A stretch of 64,000 nucleotides of DNA from Dreissena polymorpha (lineage: Eukaryota; Mollusca; Bivalvia; Myida; Dreissenidae): NCBI RefSeq assembly GCF_020536995.1, contig NC_068363.1, positions 7,710,620 to 7,774,619 on the forward strand, read 5' to 3'. Below, in pieces: positions 48,600 to 59,146 of the stretch. The translations under genes and the position numbers were made by a program. The number at the start of each line of letters is the position of its first letter. The stretch's first letter is position 1. The notes beneath the pieces were generated by a model. The model ran no database searches. It was not told the DNA's origin and saw only the letters and a program-made list of their open reading frames with translations.

Positions 48600-49300
48600 A
48601 TCGAGAAGTTGAGCACGACATTGGTGTTAGGTTATGCTGACTACACCAAACCATTCAAGGTACACACTGATGCCTCCGCCGCTGGTCTAGGTGCAGTTTT
48701 GTACCAAAACCAGGATGGCGTAGACAGAGTAGTTGCCTTTACGAGCCGTAGTCGGAGGGCATCCGAACGGAATTACCACTCAAGTAAACTGGAATTTTTA
48801 GCTCTTAAATGGGCGGTTACTGAGATATTCCATGATTACTTGTATGGTGTTCCGTTCGAGGACCTCACAGACAACAACCCACTTACCTATGTCTTTACAA
48901 CTGCGAAACTTGACGCTTGTGGACATAGGTGGGTAGCTGCGCTTGCAAACTACAACTTTAAGATCCATTACAAGTCTGGCAAGTTGAATGTCGAAGCCGA
49001 CGCCCTATCACGACTTAATACACATAAACATACTGAGACCACTGAACAATGTTCTGCACGACAGGACGTTGAGCAGAATGTCTTAGCAGGCAGCACTGAT
49101 ACCAAAACAGAACATCAGTCTGTAGAACCAGATGTGTTTCAGGCCGGTTTGACGGTTAATACTGAAACCCAACCGGAGCCGCATTCTGTAAAGCAGGATG
49201 TTGTTCAGGCTGTTTTAACAATACATACATACTCTCAGCCAGAACTCGTACAACATGATAACACAAATGATAATTACCCAACTGCAGTCATTAAAACCTA
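48600..49300 (+). mobile_element. RNase H region of the fossil element
   Basis: Motifs HTDASAAGLGAVLYQ, FTSRSRRASERNYHSSKLE and ADALSRL are typical of gypsy-type RNase H; a low-complexity linker follows. Confidence 0.85.
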
Positions 49301-49499
49301 AGACTGGGTAAACGGTCAAGAATCGGACCTTGTTTTATCAAAAGTACGGCAGTTTGTTGCTTTAGGAAAATACCTGGTCCAACTCAGAAACGATCTCTTG
49401 ACTCTGAGGTTCAGAAATTCGCCAAAATATTCACTAAACTAAAACTTCAGGATGGTATTTTATATCATTCATGTTTAGTTAATGGTGAAGCTAAGAATC

Positions 49500-50760
49500 A
49501 ACTGGTGCTACCTAAGACAGCGCAATTTACAATTTTCAAGGCCTTACATGATGACCTTGGTCATCAAGGTCGTGACCGAACATTGAGTCTCTTTCGAGAT
49601 CGATTTTATTGGCCAGGAATGGTCAAAGATGTCACACTGTGGGTGAAGGGATGTAATCGTTGCATCCGGCGTAAAACTATACCACAACGAGCAACAGGTT
49701 TAGTTAACATTTGCTCGTCTTCCCCAATGGAATTAGTGTGCATTGATTATCTTTCCCTAGGAATGTCTAAGGGAGGATTTGAAAACTTACTGGTTATAAC
49801 CGACCATTTTTCTCGATACGCACAGGCAATACCGACGAAAAACCAAACCGCCCGAACCACGGCACATGCACTTTTCTATAACTATTTTGTACATTATGGG
49901 TTCCCAGAAAAGTTACACAGTGATCGTGGCCAAAATTTCCTGTCAAAGGTTATACAACGACTCTGTAAAATTGCAGGCATCCGGCGAACACACACAACAC
50001 CTTACCACCCGCAGGGTAACGGTCAATGTGAGCGTTTTAATCAAATCCTGATTTAAATGCTTGGAACGCTCCCCAATGAAAGGAAGAGTGACTGGAAATT
50101 AGCCATTATTTCCTTAGTACATGCATATAACTGTACAGCGCACGAATTCACGAGCTATCCCCCGTATAGGCTCATGTTTGGCAGAACGCCACGTCTAGCC
50201 TTAGATGCAGTATTAGGTCTGCAGGGGCAATCTGTAAGTGGCTCTTGTCCAACAGACTACATGCGTCAGATTGAAACAAATCTGCAAGAATCATATAAAA
50301 TTGCTAACAAAATAGCTTTACGCGGTGGCGACAAAGCCACATATTACTACAACCGTAAAGTGCGGAAGATAAAAATTGTTGTAGGAGACAAAATCCTCAT
50401 TAAAATTTGGGATTGAAGGGGAAACATAAGCTTTCAGATATTTGGAGCGAACATGTGTATCGCATAGTTGATCAACCGGACCCCCTTATACATGTTTTTT
50501 AAGGTGCAAAAAGAAGACAAGTCCGGAATAATCAAAACGCTACACCGAAACAATCTACTGCCATTGAAAAACCTACCTATAACAATTGACATCTCTTCAG
50601 AATCTGACACGAATAGCAGTATATCATCTGAATCTCAGAAATCGGGCATATATAAACCACCGCACAGGCGTGCGCCTGGCGAAATTGGTATACTGCCGAG
50701 ACGATCTGAACGTACACGAAAACCGCCAGCATGGCAGGTTTCCGGTGCTTTTGTAACATA
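49500..50760 (+). mobile_element. Integrase region and C-terminal tail of the fossil element
   Basis: A zinc-binding HHCC part (HDDLGHQGRDRT..FYWPGM..CNRCIRRK), the catalytic core with CIDYLSLG, HSDRGQNF and HPQGNGQCERFNQ (the D,D,E positions), and a C-terminal part with VQKEDKSG, TLHRNNLLPL and RRSERTRKPPAW, a tail common in mollusc gypsy elements. Confidence 0.85.
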
Positions 50761-51077
50761 GACATTGTTTCTGCCTTGTGACTTTATACAGTATATATAG
50801 CAACTGTTTTAAGAATTATTAACATTTATGTTCTGTGGATTTTCTTATTTATGGTACATATAGTGTACACCTATTTTGACATTTCATTGAAATGTTTTGT
50901 TTATAAACGTGACTCCATTAATATTAAATACAAGTATATAATGAAGTTAAACGTTAAGTGGTGTATATAACGGAGGGATCACTTTATAATTAAATCATAT
51001 GCTATTACATTGCTTTGAAATTGTTAACATATTTTGTATGAAATGTCGAGGACGACATTTATCGGAGGAGGGAAATG

Positions 51078-51920
51078 TGTCACCGGACATACATTTGTAT
51101 AATGTATCGTAGAATTTCGTGTAGATATGTATCATTTATTTTTACGATTCTTTGTTAAGGTAACGGCATTCTTAATTGAGTATAGTTATCGTATTACTAG
51201 AACTGTAGCAGTTACCTTTAGTTATTTTACACGATTACAATTAGAAATTAGTACGAATCCCCATGTTCACTTTAACTAATGCTCACAAATTACTCGTGCA
51301 TTATCACATACACCAGTTCTGAGTTGCTTTTATAGTTAACCTATCAAATAGATGATATTTAAATGTTTTAACCAATGAAATGTGTTGTTGCGACATGGAG
51401 GTGACTTAAGGCGCATTTTAGATCATTCTATGATCAGCTATTTGACAGTGAACGCTAATAAATATATCTTTAAAATATATTTGGTTCGTTACAGGTATAT
51501 ATCTTTATCGTTATTTATAAGATTACTTTTCACAAATAACTGTTCAATATTTTGTATTTCATTTTGCTTATGTATGTGCGTGTTTTGTCTAATATATTGT
51601 ATTATATTGTTTATTAAATATAATATTGTATTGCTATTTTTATGTTGTAATGTTTACTTTGCTCACCATATCTGTTAGTAAAACATATCTGTTGGGAAAA
51701 CATAAATGTTGGTAAACCATATCTGTTGGTAAAACATATTTGTTGGTAAATCATTTATTGTATTGTAATGATTGTTAACCATAATATTTATGAGGATTCT
51801 GTGATCAGCTATTTGACAGTGAACGCTAATAAAAAATTTTTATAACCACCCTGGTTATCACGTTTGGGGAATTGGCTGCAACCCACCGCCAATAAATACC
51901 TAAAAACCCATACGGTGACA
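51078..51920 (+). repeat. 3' LTR, about 0.84 kb
   Basis: TGTCACC..GGTGACA termini as in the 5' LTR, preceded by a purine-rich GGAGGAGGGAA tract. Two rather than three of the internal blocks. Confidence 0.9.
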
Positions 51921-51930
51921 TATGAAAGCA

Positions 51931-52395
51931 GTGTAACAGATTTTGGCACATATTGAAGTTTGTCATTAAATACTTTAGTGATAAATGTAAACATTGGATC
52001 TAAAAAGTCCAGTAAAAATAGAATAAAATAAAATAAAATAAGAAACAATCAACTGGGCTCGAACCACTGACCCCTGTAGTAAATGTCCAACACTTAGCCC
52101 ACTCGGCAATCCGTGATCATACATTGAATGATGAATTTTATACTTTATATAGCAATCCTCGTAGTGTATCAAAATAAAACGACAACAACAGAACTCTCCA
52201 AATTCGCGTTGCAAAGCTTTATAATTTGCAGCTTTTTTAATCGTCAAAAGATGCATATAATGGATATTTTAGATCATGGTAAATGTTCAGTATTACTATT
52301 TCCCCATAAATATCATACATACAACGAAAATTTGCAAATTTACAACCATTTTTTTTATTTTGTCAATATACCAAAACGTGAAAAGGCCCCTTTTA
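51931..52395 (-). mobile_element. TTAA MITE with tRNA-like promoter, copy 5
   Basis: Left terminus degraded ('taacagattttggcac'), right end CGTGAAAAGGCCCCTTTTAA. Minus-strand B box GGTTCGAGCCC at about 52,055 and an A-box region TGCCGAGTGGGCTAAGTG. It abuts the 3' LTR, so the retrotransposon probably inserted at or in its left end. Confidence 0.68.
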
Positions 52396-52794
52396 ATATC
52401 TATTATTGTATGTTATATCTGTATTTTCTTATAAATAAAAATCGCTAACTTCTTCAAAGTAACGTGGATTCATTGAGTAAAAATACGTGTTTTCCTGATA
52501 TATAATCCTGGAAATGAGAAAACTAATCCCTTCTAAAGAAATGTTGGAAAATTGTATTAGTTATCAGCTTCCAAAGAAATAATTGTTAACATATTTTGTG
52601 TTGCTTCGACAATTAGCAAATTCTTGCAAACGTTAAAAACCAAACGAACACGAAACTTGATTGATTTGTGAGTTTAAAAGGGCGAAAATGTGTATATTTT
52701 ACTAAGATGTTAAACACAAAATGATTAACATAAACGTAGTTATTTTCCTTTTATTTTAGCTCGATTGCATTTTAAATACTTAGGTACTACTTAT
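52396..52794. other. No feature seen
   Basis: AT-rich spacer. Confidence 0.4.
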
Positions 52795-52925
52795 TTGAAA
52801 CTATATCGAGTCCGTTTCCTTGGCATATAATCAGTACTTGGTGTTTTGGGGAGAGATCCACAGAACGCTTCCACGATGCGTATCGAACCCGTGACCTCCC
52901 AGTCGCTAGGCGGACACCATTTCAG
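52795..52925 (-). mobile_element. tRNA-derived SINE, minus strand
   Basis: The minus strand reads GGTGTCCGCCTAGCGACTGG, then GGTCACGGGTTCGATACGCA (B box GGTTCGATACG), then 'gagatct', 'acaccaagtactgat' and 'ggaaacggactcga'. This tRNA head plus AAGTACTG core matches my memory of widespread bivalve SINEs; family name not asserted. Confidence 0.7.
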
Positions 52926-52990
52926 TCTTATTTGGTAACAAATGATATTCATTTTCATTGTGGGTTATCCCGAATACGATTATATTTGGG

Positions 52991-53175
52991 TCGTGTTCTG
53001 TGAAAAGGGGGTTTAATGTATGTGCGTAAAGTGTTGTCCTAGGTTAGTCTGTGCAGTCCGCACCGGCTAATCAGGGACGACACTTTACGCCTAAACTTGA
53101 TTTGTGCGGACTGCAAAGGCTAGTCTGGGACGCTTTACGCACAAACATTAAACCCTTTTTCACAGAGCAAGGCCC
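52991..53175. mobile_element. GTGTCGTCCC-family foldback MITE, copy 5, internally deleted
   Basis: Outer arms GTTCTGTGAAAA and TTTTTCACAGAGC are intact; the second inner hairpin is shortened, leaving 185 bp. Confidence 0.75.
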
Positions 53176-56021
53176 ATTTGATTCTTGTGCATTTTACTTT
53201 GGTTTAGCAGGAATTGACATTGAAAATAAAAGCATACACGATGTCTTAAAACCAGATGCCCTTATTGAAAAATATTTTTGGAAGAACTCTTCACGCTGAA
53301 TCAAAATCGTTAGATATTCTGAAAATAGCCATAATTAGAGAGGTTATTTTTCCTTTTAAAAAACATCGTGTACTTATTTCACTACAGGTTGATGGACTCT
53401 TCATCAAAAGCAAACATTCCGTGTACGAACTATCAAAAGCCCGGGGGTTTACTTAACAATATAATTATTTATTTTTGTAACTCGCCAAGCATGAGAGACA
53501 TGTAGTTGCCAATTAAGATGCAATAACAATTCTCGATACATACATGTAATATAGTTTTAATTCTCAATAACAATTTAAATGAATGTTCATTTATAATTTT
53601 TTAAACTGTGCAATAAATCGTAACAACATTAACTTAAATACGGATAATGTACGATTATTTAATTCCGTTTTTGAAATTTATTGACGAGCACCTAATCTTC
53701 CCAGCTAGTTACATTGATACGTGAAACGGTTAACTAACCGCTGAGACAAAGATCTATAATATAGATAATCTTTGAGACAATTAGTGTTTTGTATATAAGT
53801 AGTATAGCATTTCCTTTCGAAATTAAAACAATACAACTTCAATGCGATTGCGACTGGGGTAATACAATATTAAATTTCACTACACATAAACACCAAATCA
53901 ATAGTATACGACTTAATGGTTAAAACCTCCATTTGTTCGTGAGCCGACAGCCCAACAGCAATAGTTCTCATTGGCGGGTCCAAGGTTTTCGGTTGGGTGT
54001 CAGGGAGGGGACGTGAACTTTGATTATTATCAATCGGCTATTTATCTTGGATGATTATATCCCGGTGGCAATATAACAGGTTTAGAAATGAGATAAGAAT
54101 ATATTGTGCTACTGAGTTTGTTTAGCCTCAATTTAATAAACCCGCTTTCACCTATTTCACAAACAGTGGGTAGAGTTTATTTGTGTTATCGGTCAGTGGT
54201 ATAATTAATGTTTAAATTAATGTGTCAGTGTTCTTAAACCAATTTAGCACGTGTGGCTTGAAAATATGTATTTATCGTATTTCGACGTAAATTTAAACCT
54301 ATTTTTATAAGCTCGAAACCCTAAGGCTTCTTAAGACGCTATTCGGTTCGCTTCAGCAAACATCGACACGTACTCGAACAAATCGATTCTCACTCTGTAA
54401 CTTCGAACCCCTTTATGCCAAGAAACTTGATGTTTTATCCATCCAAGCCGATCGTGCAGTGTGTACATTGACATTAGACATCTCTAAGGAATACACTGGA
54501 ACCCGTCGCTAATGACTTGGGATCTTGCGCAAAGGCTACTACCGGGCTTGTTTACATAGCCCTGAACGGAACACAAATCCCCCTATATTCGTTCTCATTG
54601 AGCTTTCTACTATCATTCTTCATCATGCAGGATTCGCTCATGGTGGATAAAACACAAGGAGAAGACTGTACGGAATACCATGGCGCTATCGACAGCTTTC
54701 ATGATATGTCAAACTGTTTCCGTTTTTTCCAAACGTTCCTAACATAAAATGGTATTAAATACGAATAAATGGATCTGCAAGACGAACATGTACGCGGATG
54801 TAATTAATTTTTTGCTAACTATAAGATGCGCGTGAAATCGTTGAAAGCTTTAAGAAGAAACGTAGTTATGAAATAATAATGTGAATGTTAATGTTTGCTT
54901 AATGGGTGATCAATAAATGGTTTCATGTATATTAAAAGAATATGAATAATAGTTCATATGATAGTCCATATGTAATTATTATCACATGGGTAACCGCAAT
55001 ACTTACATTGGTCGAAAGCAGCCACAACAAAACATTGGATGAAAATGACAGCCACGCCGAAAAGACAGCCCGGGTGCATGCTGCTTGCTGCGTAAAATCA
55101 CCTCTTTGTTACATAAATGGACTAAATAAAACAACACACTCCAAGGCGAATTGAACTCCTCCAGTAATCAAACAACAACGGAAAGTTGGATTTAAATCTT
55201 GCAGTTATTGCTCTTCATTTAAAAAATCCCACAGCAGTACCACTAACGAATTCCGACTGGTATATGGCTGTAATGATTTCATCTGTTGTTCAACACACGT
55301 AGTATTTACCACCTTTTATTTTTATACTTATTATAAATAAACACAGACACAAACTTTGTTAAATAGAAAAACATTTACTTCTACTATTACTATTACTTCC
55401 ATACATATTGTGGTTCTTGTTATTACAAGTTAGTCAGGTCAAGTCTTAATTAATTTTCAGTGTCGGTTCTAATCCGTTTAAAACTAATACAGACGCAGGT
55501 CTATATTAGCGTAACCCAAACATTTTGGTAGAAATCGCAAACTACACAAATGAACTCAGTGGTTTAAGAAAACTATCGAGGGTAGGCTTATTAAAGCTTG
55601 CGTTACAGCTTTGCACAAATAGTTTAAACCGTTTCGGTAGTGGGTGTGTACCAGCTATGCATGTTCAGGCCGATTTCTTTCCTGGATTATTTTACAAATT
55701 TAGTCAAATATGTAAATTTATGCGAAAAAGACCTTAGTCGTAAAACAACAAACTTGTTTCTGTTATATGAACTTGTGTCAAATTAATAATCGCATATTGA
55801 CAACAGATTTGAGACCACCACTCTAGTTTGAATGATATTAGTTAACCCAGCGTATTTAGCTTGAAGTTGTATTCGTTACTTAGATGGATTAGCAGAACAC
55901 CCCTGTTGCCTCAGTCCCGAATTACAAGCATTGTTAGGAGTTAAGTTTGCACAGTTTCGATTATTAAAAAACATGTTTTATACTAGATATTAGGATAATA
56001 TTTGCTTTATGTGCAATAACA
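53176..56021. other. Long stretch without a supported gene
   Basis: Mostly AT-rich. The strongest coding-like patch is 54,480-54,745, of higher GC: a good acceptor (polypyrimidine then TCATCATGCAG at about 54,630) is followed by an open frame (SLMVDKTQGEDCTEYHGAI..) to a stop at 54,747. A second short frame at 54,942-55,154 starts with NNSSYDSP and a hydrophobic run. Neither matches a family I recognise, and no partner exon was found. Confidence 0.35.
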
Positions 56022-56106
56022 GAGGTTTCGATGGCAGATTGGTAAAAACGAAAGACTTTGAATCCAATGGGATCGTCAGTCGCAGGTTCTACTCCTGCTC
56101 GCAGAT
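56022..56106 (+). pseudogene. tRNA-like sequence with long variable arm, probably a pseudogene
   Basis: D-arm-like GATGGCAGATTGGTAAAAAC, an anticodon-arm-like GACTTTGAATCC, a variable arm of about 14 nt and a good T arm GCAGG-TTCTACT-CCTGC. The acceptor ends do not pair well. The long variable arm suggests a Ser/Leu-type origin; identity unresolved. Confidence 0.38.
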
Positions 56107-56811
56107 TTTCTTTTTGTAAGCATGTAAAATATAAGTTTATCATTGACAATGCCTAAACTTAAATAATGTACATTGACAAAGAAATATTAATTGACAAATA
56201 TACCGCATACTCAAATTAGACGCAAACGTTTTGACATCGTTAAACAAATGTCAGCGGCATAATTTTAATTTTTAAAGTTAAACACGTGTACCACGTGATT
56301 TAGCTAATTTCACATACGCAAAACAACAGATAGTAATTTAAAGTGGAGCCATCACTTGTTGAAAAAAGAAGTTTTTCCATAAGTGATGTTGTCTGATCCC
56401 GAACGATTATAAACCGGTCATCCTTTGATCCAAGTCAGACGCGTTACCGAAAAACAAAGTAACCCCTGTACTTCCATACGATATAGACCTGTCGATCACC
56501 ACACCTTAACGGCCTAAAATAATTGCGCTGGCTTTCGTTTTGTTGTATGTTTATTTCGATCACTTCATACACGTGTGCGTTAAATTAACGTTTGAAGATA
56601 GTTCATGATCATATCTGAATGTATTTTTGGATATTATTACATATGCTGGAGTCAACGCAAAAATATTGCCAGAATACGATAGCCGCATGCCTCGAACCCT
56701 GCAATCCCTCTCTCTATATATAGCTAAAGGTTATCCGTGAGGTCATGGAACAAAGTAATTGCCATTTAAAATGTTCAATACAAATATATATTGAAGTTCA
56801 ATACTGTTTAC

Positions 56812-56961
56812 CTGAATGTTTCTCACTAAATAAACCATCCATTTTTCAAATGAATCTACACTTGTCATTGTTGAATTTGTACTTTCGTCAAAAAGATCTA
56901 TAAAAGCACTATAGTCAACATCGATCCCGGCATGACCTGAACATGCAATTTCTTGATCCAT
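56812..56961 (-). CDS. Possible first coding exon of an unknown minus-strand gene (50 codons)
   Basis: On the minus strand an ATG at 56,961 opens 50 codons (MDQEIACSGHAGIDVDYSAF, later DSFEKWMVYLVRNIQ) that end at a consensus donor CAG|GTAAAC (56,812/56,811), phase 0. Composition is protein-like and GC is above background. The frame reads past the donor to 56,743, but that part is AT-rich and intron-like. No further exon was identified between 53,000 and 56,700, and no family is recognised. It could be an orphan exon or chance. Confidence 0.4.
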
Positions 56962-57214
56962 TGTCAGGCGCCTTATTCTTTGGGCCTGACACGTACAATA
57001 TGAAGCACCTGTTCATAACCACACAATTATGACATGAACACGATTTAAATTTTCAATTACAAATTTCGTTTGATCTTCAGATTAAAGAACTACAATCTTG
57101 TACTAATATTGTACTCAAAATGATCCGTCTCAAAAAGTAATTCAATAAAGAAAATAAATTTCTTTTAATGAAGGTAAAACCCATTGGAAAAGGTATTTAT
57201 TTTCTACACTGTAG

Positions 57215-57252
57215 GCATTTGCAAGTAAGACGCCTTATCCATTAGGCCATGT
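57215..57252 (-). pseudogene. tRNA-Arg 5' half fragment, minus strand
   Basis: The minus strand reads ATGGCCTAATGGATAAGGCG and TCTTACTT, the D arm and start of the anticodon arm of a tRNA-Arg; no T arm follows. Same region of the tRNA as in the fragments at 15,907 and 23,750. Confidence 0.5.
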
Positions 57253-57361
57253 TATTTGATGTACAATATTAGTTACATCAGTTTATAACCAATACGTTAC
57301 GACCTTAACAAATTCGTTGTGTTATGCTTATTGAGAACATTACATGCATGTGTGTACTTAA

Positions 57362-57525
57362 TGGGGCCTTTTCACAGATTTTGGCATGTTTTTAAGTTTG
57401 TCATTAAATGCTTTATCTTGATAAATGTAAACATTGGATCTAAAAAGCTCCATTAAAAAACATGAAAAAAATTATAGAAAGAAAAAAAAGAAACACTCAA
57501 CTGGGCGCGAACCACTGACAAGATA
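57362..57525 (-). mobile_element. TTAA MITE with tRNA-like promoter, left part only
   Basis: TTAA followed by TGGGGCCTTTTCACAG and the left third of the family, with part of the B-box region (GGTTCGCGCCC on the minus strand), then a break. Confidence 0.6.
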
Positions 57526-59114
57526 AATGTTACGCAACACGGTTCCGCTTTTGTATTCAAACCACGTGGAACTGTAGTCGATTAAAGCAAATGCAATCAA
57601 GCCCTTGAATAACAATCAATCATTTTCCGGTGATGATTTGACTTAAGTTTATTTGTTATATTAGAACATTTTCACCATAACAAATTCTTACTGTGGTTCA
57701 GAGACAACGAAGTCGCAAAGTTGTTGTCTTGTATAAGCGCAATTAACTTGCGTAATCAGGATTCCTTTCAAATGTTCACTCGTAAAATCGTAAACAATCA
57801 TCTACATTAACGCTCAGTGAAAACAAGCAATCAACATGCGAACTGCTAAAAGCCAGCAATTGCCATTGACGAAGTTGACTAGTTGGTGGTTGTTCCCTTG
57901 AGGAACATTGTTATCGCTTTATATGACTCGTTTGATAACGATGGTACGCAATATTCGTCGTTTATTAGAGTTGAAACCTTAAGGTTATTAAAAAGTGTAT
58001 GTGTTGCTGTGTTTTTTTTCGTGCGGACAATGTAGATCAAATGTATTGACCATTTTCACTTTCAGTCATAGATCCATAAGTATTGATTGTTTCTCCGAGT
58101 CAGGGCAAAGTAACTATCTTATGAAGTCTTATGAAACAAGACCAGCGGGAGAAGTCACGTGATAATCCCCTCCGGAACGTGATACGAATTTGGACGCCTG
58201 ACTATTTTCAGACGAGATGTCGTTTCGGTATTTCTGTAACCTCGAGATCGATGCCACAAATGTTGGCTATATGAAGGACATACATTACTTTGACAAACAG
58301 TTTTGGTCCATTTACACCATCCACTGAAACTGTTGTTTGCAAATATCACATCAAAGAACTTGAAATAAAAGAGTTACGTAAAATATCTCAAAAAAAGTAT
58401 ATTTTGCAAGACAAAACAACATGTCAATACCCGCTTTTAATGTTCGGTATTGACGATGTATGCTTCCGACAATTATACCTGTAAACATCAATTTGATATC
58501 AACTAACAGTAGTTTACACTCAATAGAAGACAGAACACATCGAATAAAGGATTCAACCGTTTTCGTTATTAAAAATAAAAAATACGCGTGTGCAATAGTG
58601 TATCTATTGCCTGTTGATAAGTGTTTATGCCCGAAATCACAGTAAATGTAATTAACTATTTGGTATTTGTGGAAATCGTAAATTCCTTTACTATGTTAAG
58701 ACATCGAATAGTCGGAGATAAACCAACAGCAAAAAAATAACATGAGGTGGTGATTATGAAATATACATGTTTTGATGTAAAGTCTCTAAGGTTCATCGAT
58801 ATGGCTGGTTTTATAAGTCGCCTCCATCGCATGTCACTGATTGAATACATCGCAACCAATAGAAATGCTTCATAGTATTCATTCCCTCTGGCACTGAAAT
58901 GCTATCATGATTTGTTTCAGTCAAAGATACTGAAAGTACCGCGGTTGGAGACATAAGTACTTTACTGGCAAGAGCAAATTCTCAACAATGACACGATGTG
59001 AATAAATTCAGTACTGGAAGGTACTAAAAACTACAAAAACATTAAATTGTAATGAGTTTCTTTATGTAATTATTTCGAGTAATTTGTTTATAAGTATTTA
59101 CACATTTGTTTTAG
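57526..59114. other. Region upstream of the receptor gene
   Basis: No repeat family recognised. A small open frame at 58,217-58,327 (37 codons including stop; MSFRYFCNLEIDATNVGYMK..) follows an acceptor-like TATTTTCAG and looks protein-like, but it has no partner. A promoter or non-coding first exon of the receptor gene is expected here, since an acceptor sits at 59,113-59,114; I cannot place it. Confidence 0.35.
59090..59114 (+). other. Splice acceptor upstream of the receptor start codon
   Basis: TTTACACATTTGTTTTAG ends at 59,114, 32 bp before the ATG. A 5' untranslated exon further upstream is therefore likely. Confidence 0.55.
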
Positions 59115-59146
59115 ATAGTGGAATCTTTGGAAAATAATAATAAGAT

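Larger units (their letters stand above)
41306..51920 (+). mobile_element. Ty3/gypsy LTR retrotransposon, fossil copy, 10.6 kb
   Basis: A full-length but broken LTR element on the plus strand. Parts in order: 5' LTR, primer-binding site, long leader, gag-like region, protease, reverse transcriptase, RNase H, integrase with a basic tail, polypurine tract (GGAGGAGGGAA), 3' LTR. The protease-RT-RNase H-integrase order is that of Ty3/gypsy (Metaviridae). No env-like region was recognised. It is flanked by TATG on both sides (41,302-41,305; 51,921-51,924), a 4-bp target duplication. The LTRs differ by roughly 2-3 percent by eye over their first 300 bp, suggesting an insertion a few million years old or less, depending on the rate. 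The coding part carries several breaks, on the order of half a dozen. Confidence 0.92.

Noticed and set aside
50820-51070. Possible env-like region between integrase and 3' LTR
   Set aside because: Only about 300 AT-rich bases separate the integrase tail from the polypurine tract; no signal peptide, membrane segment or open stretch of suitable size.
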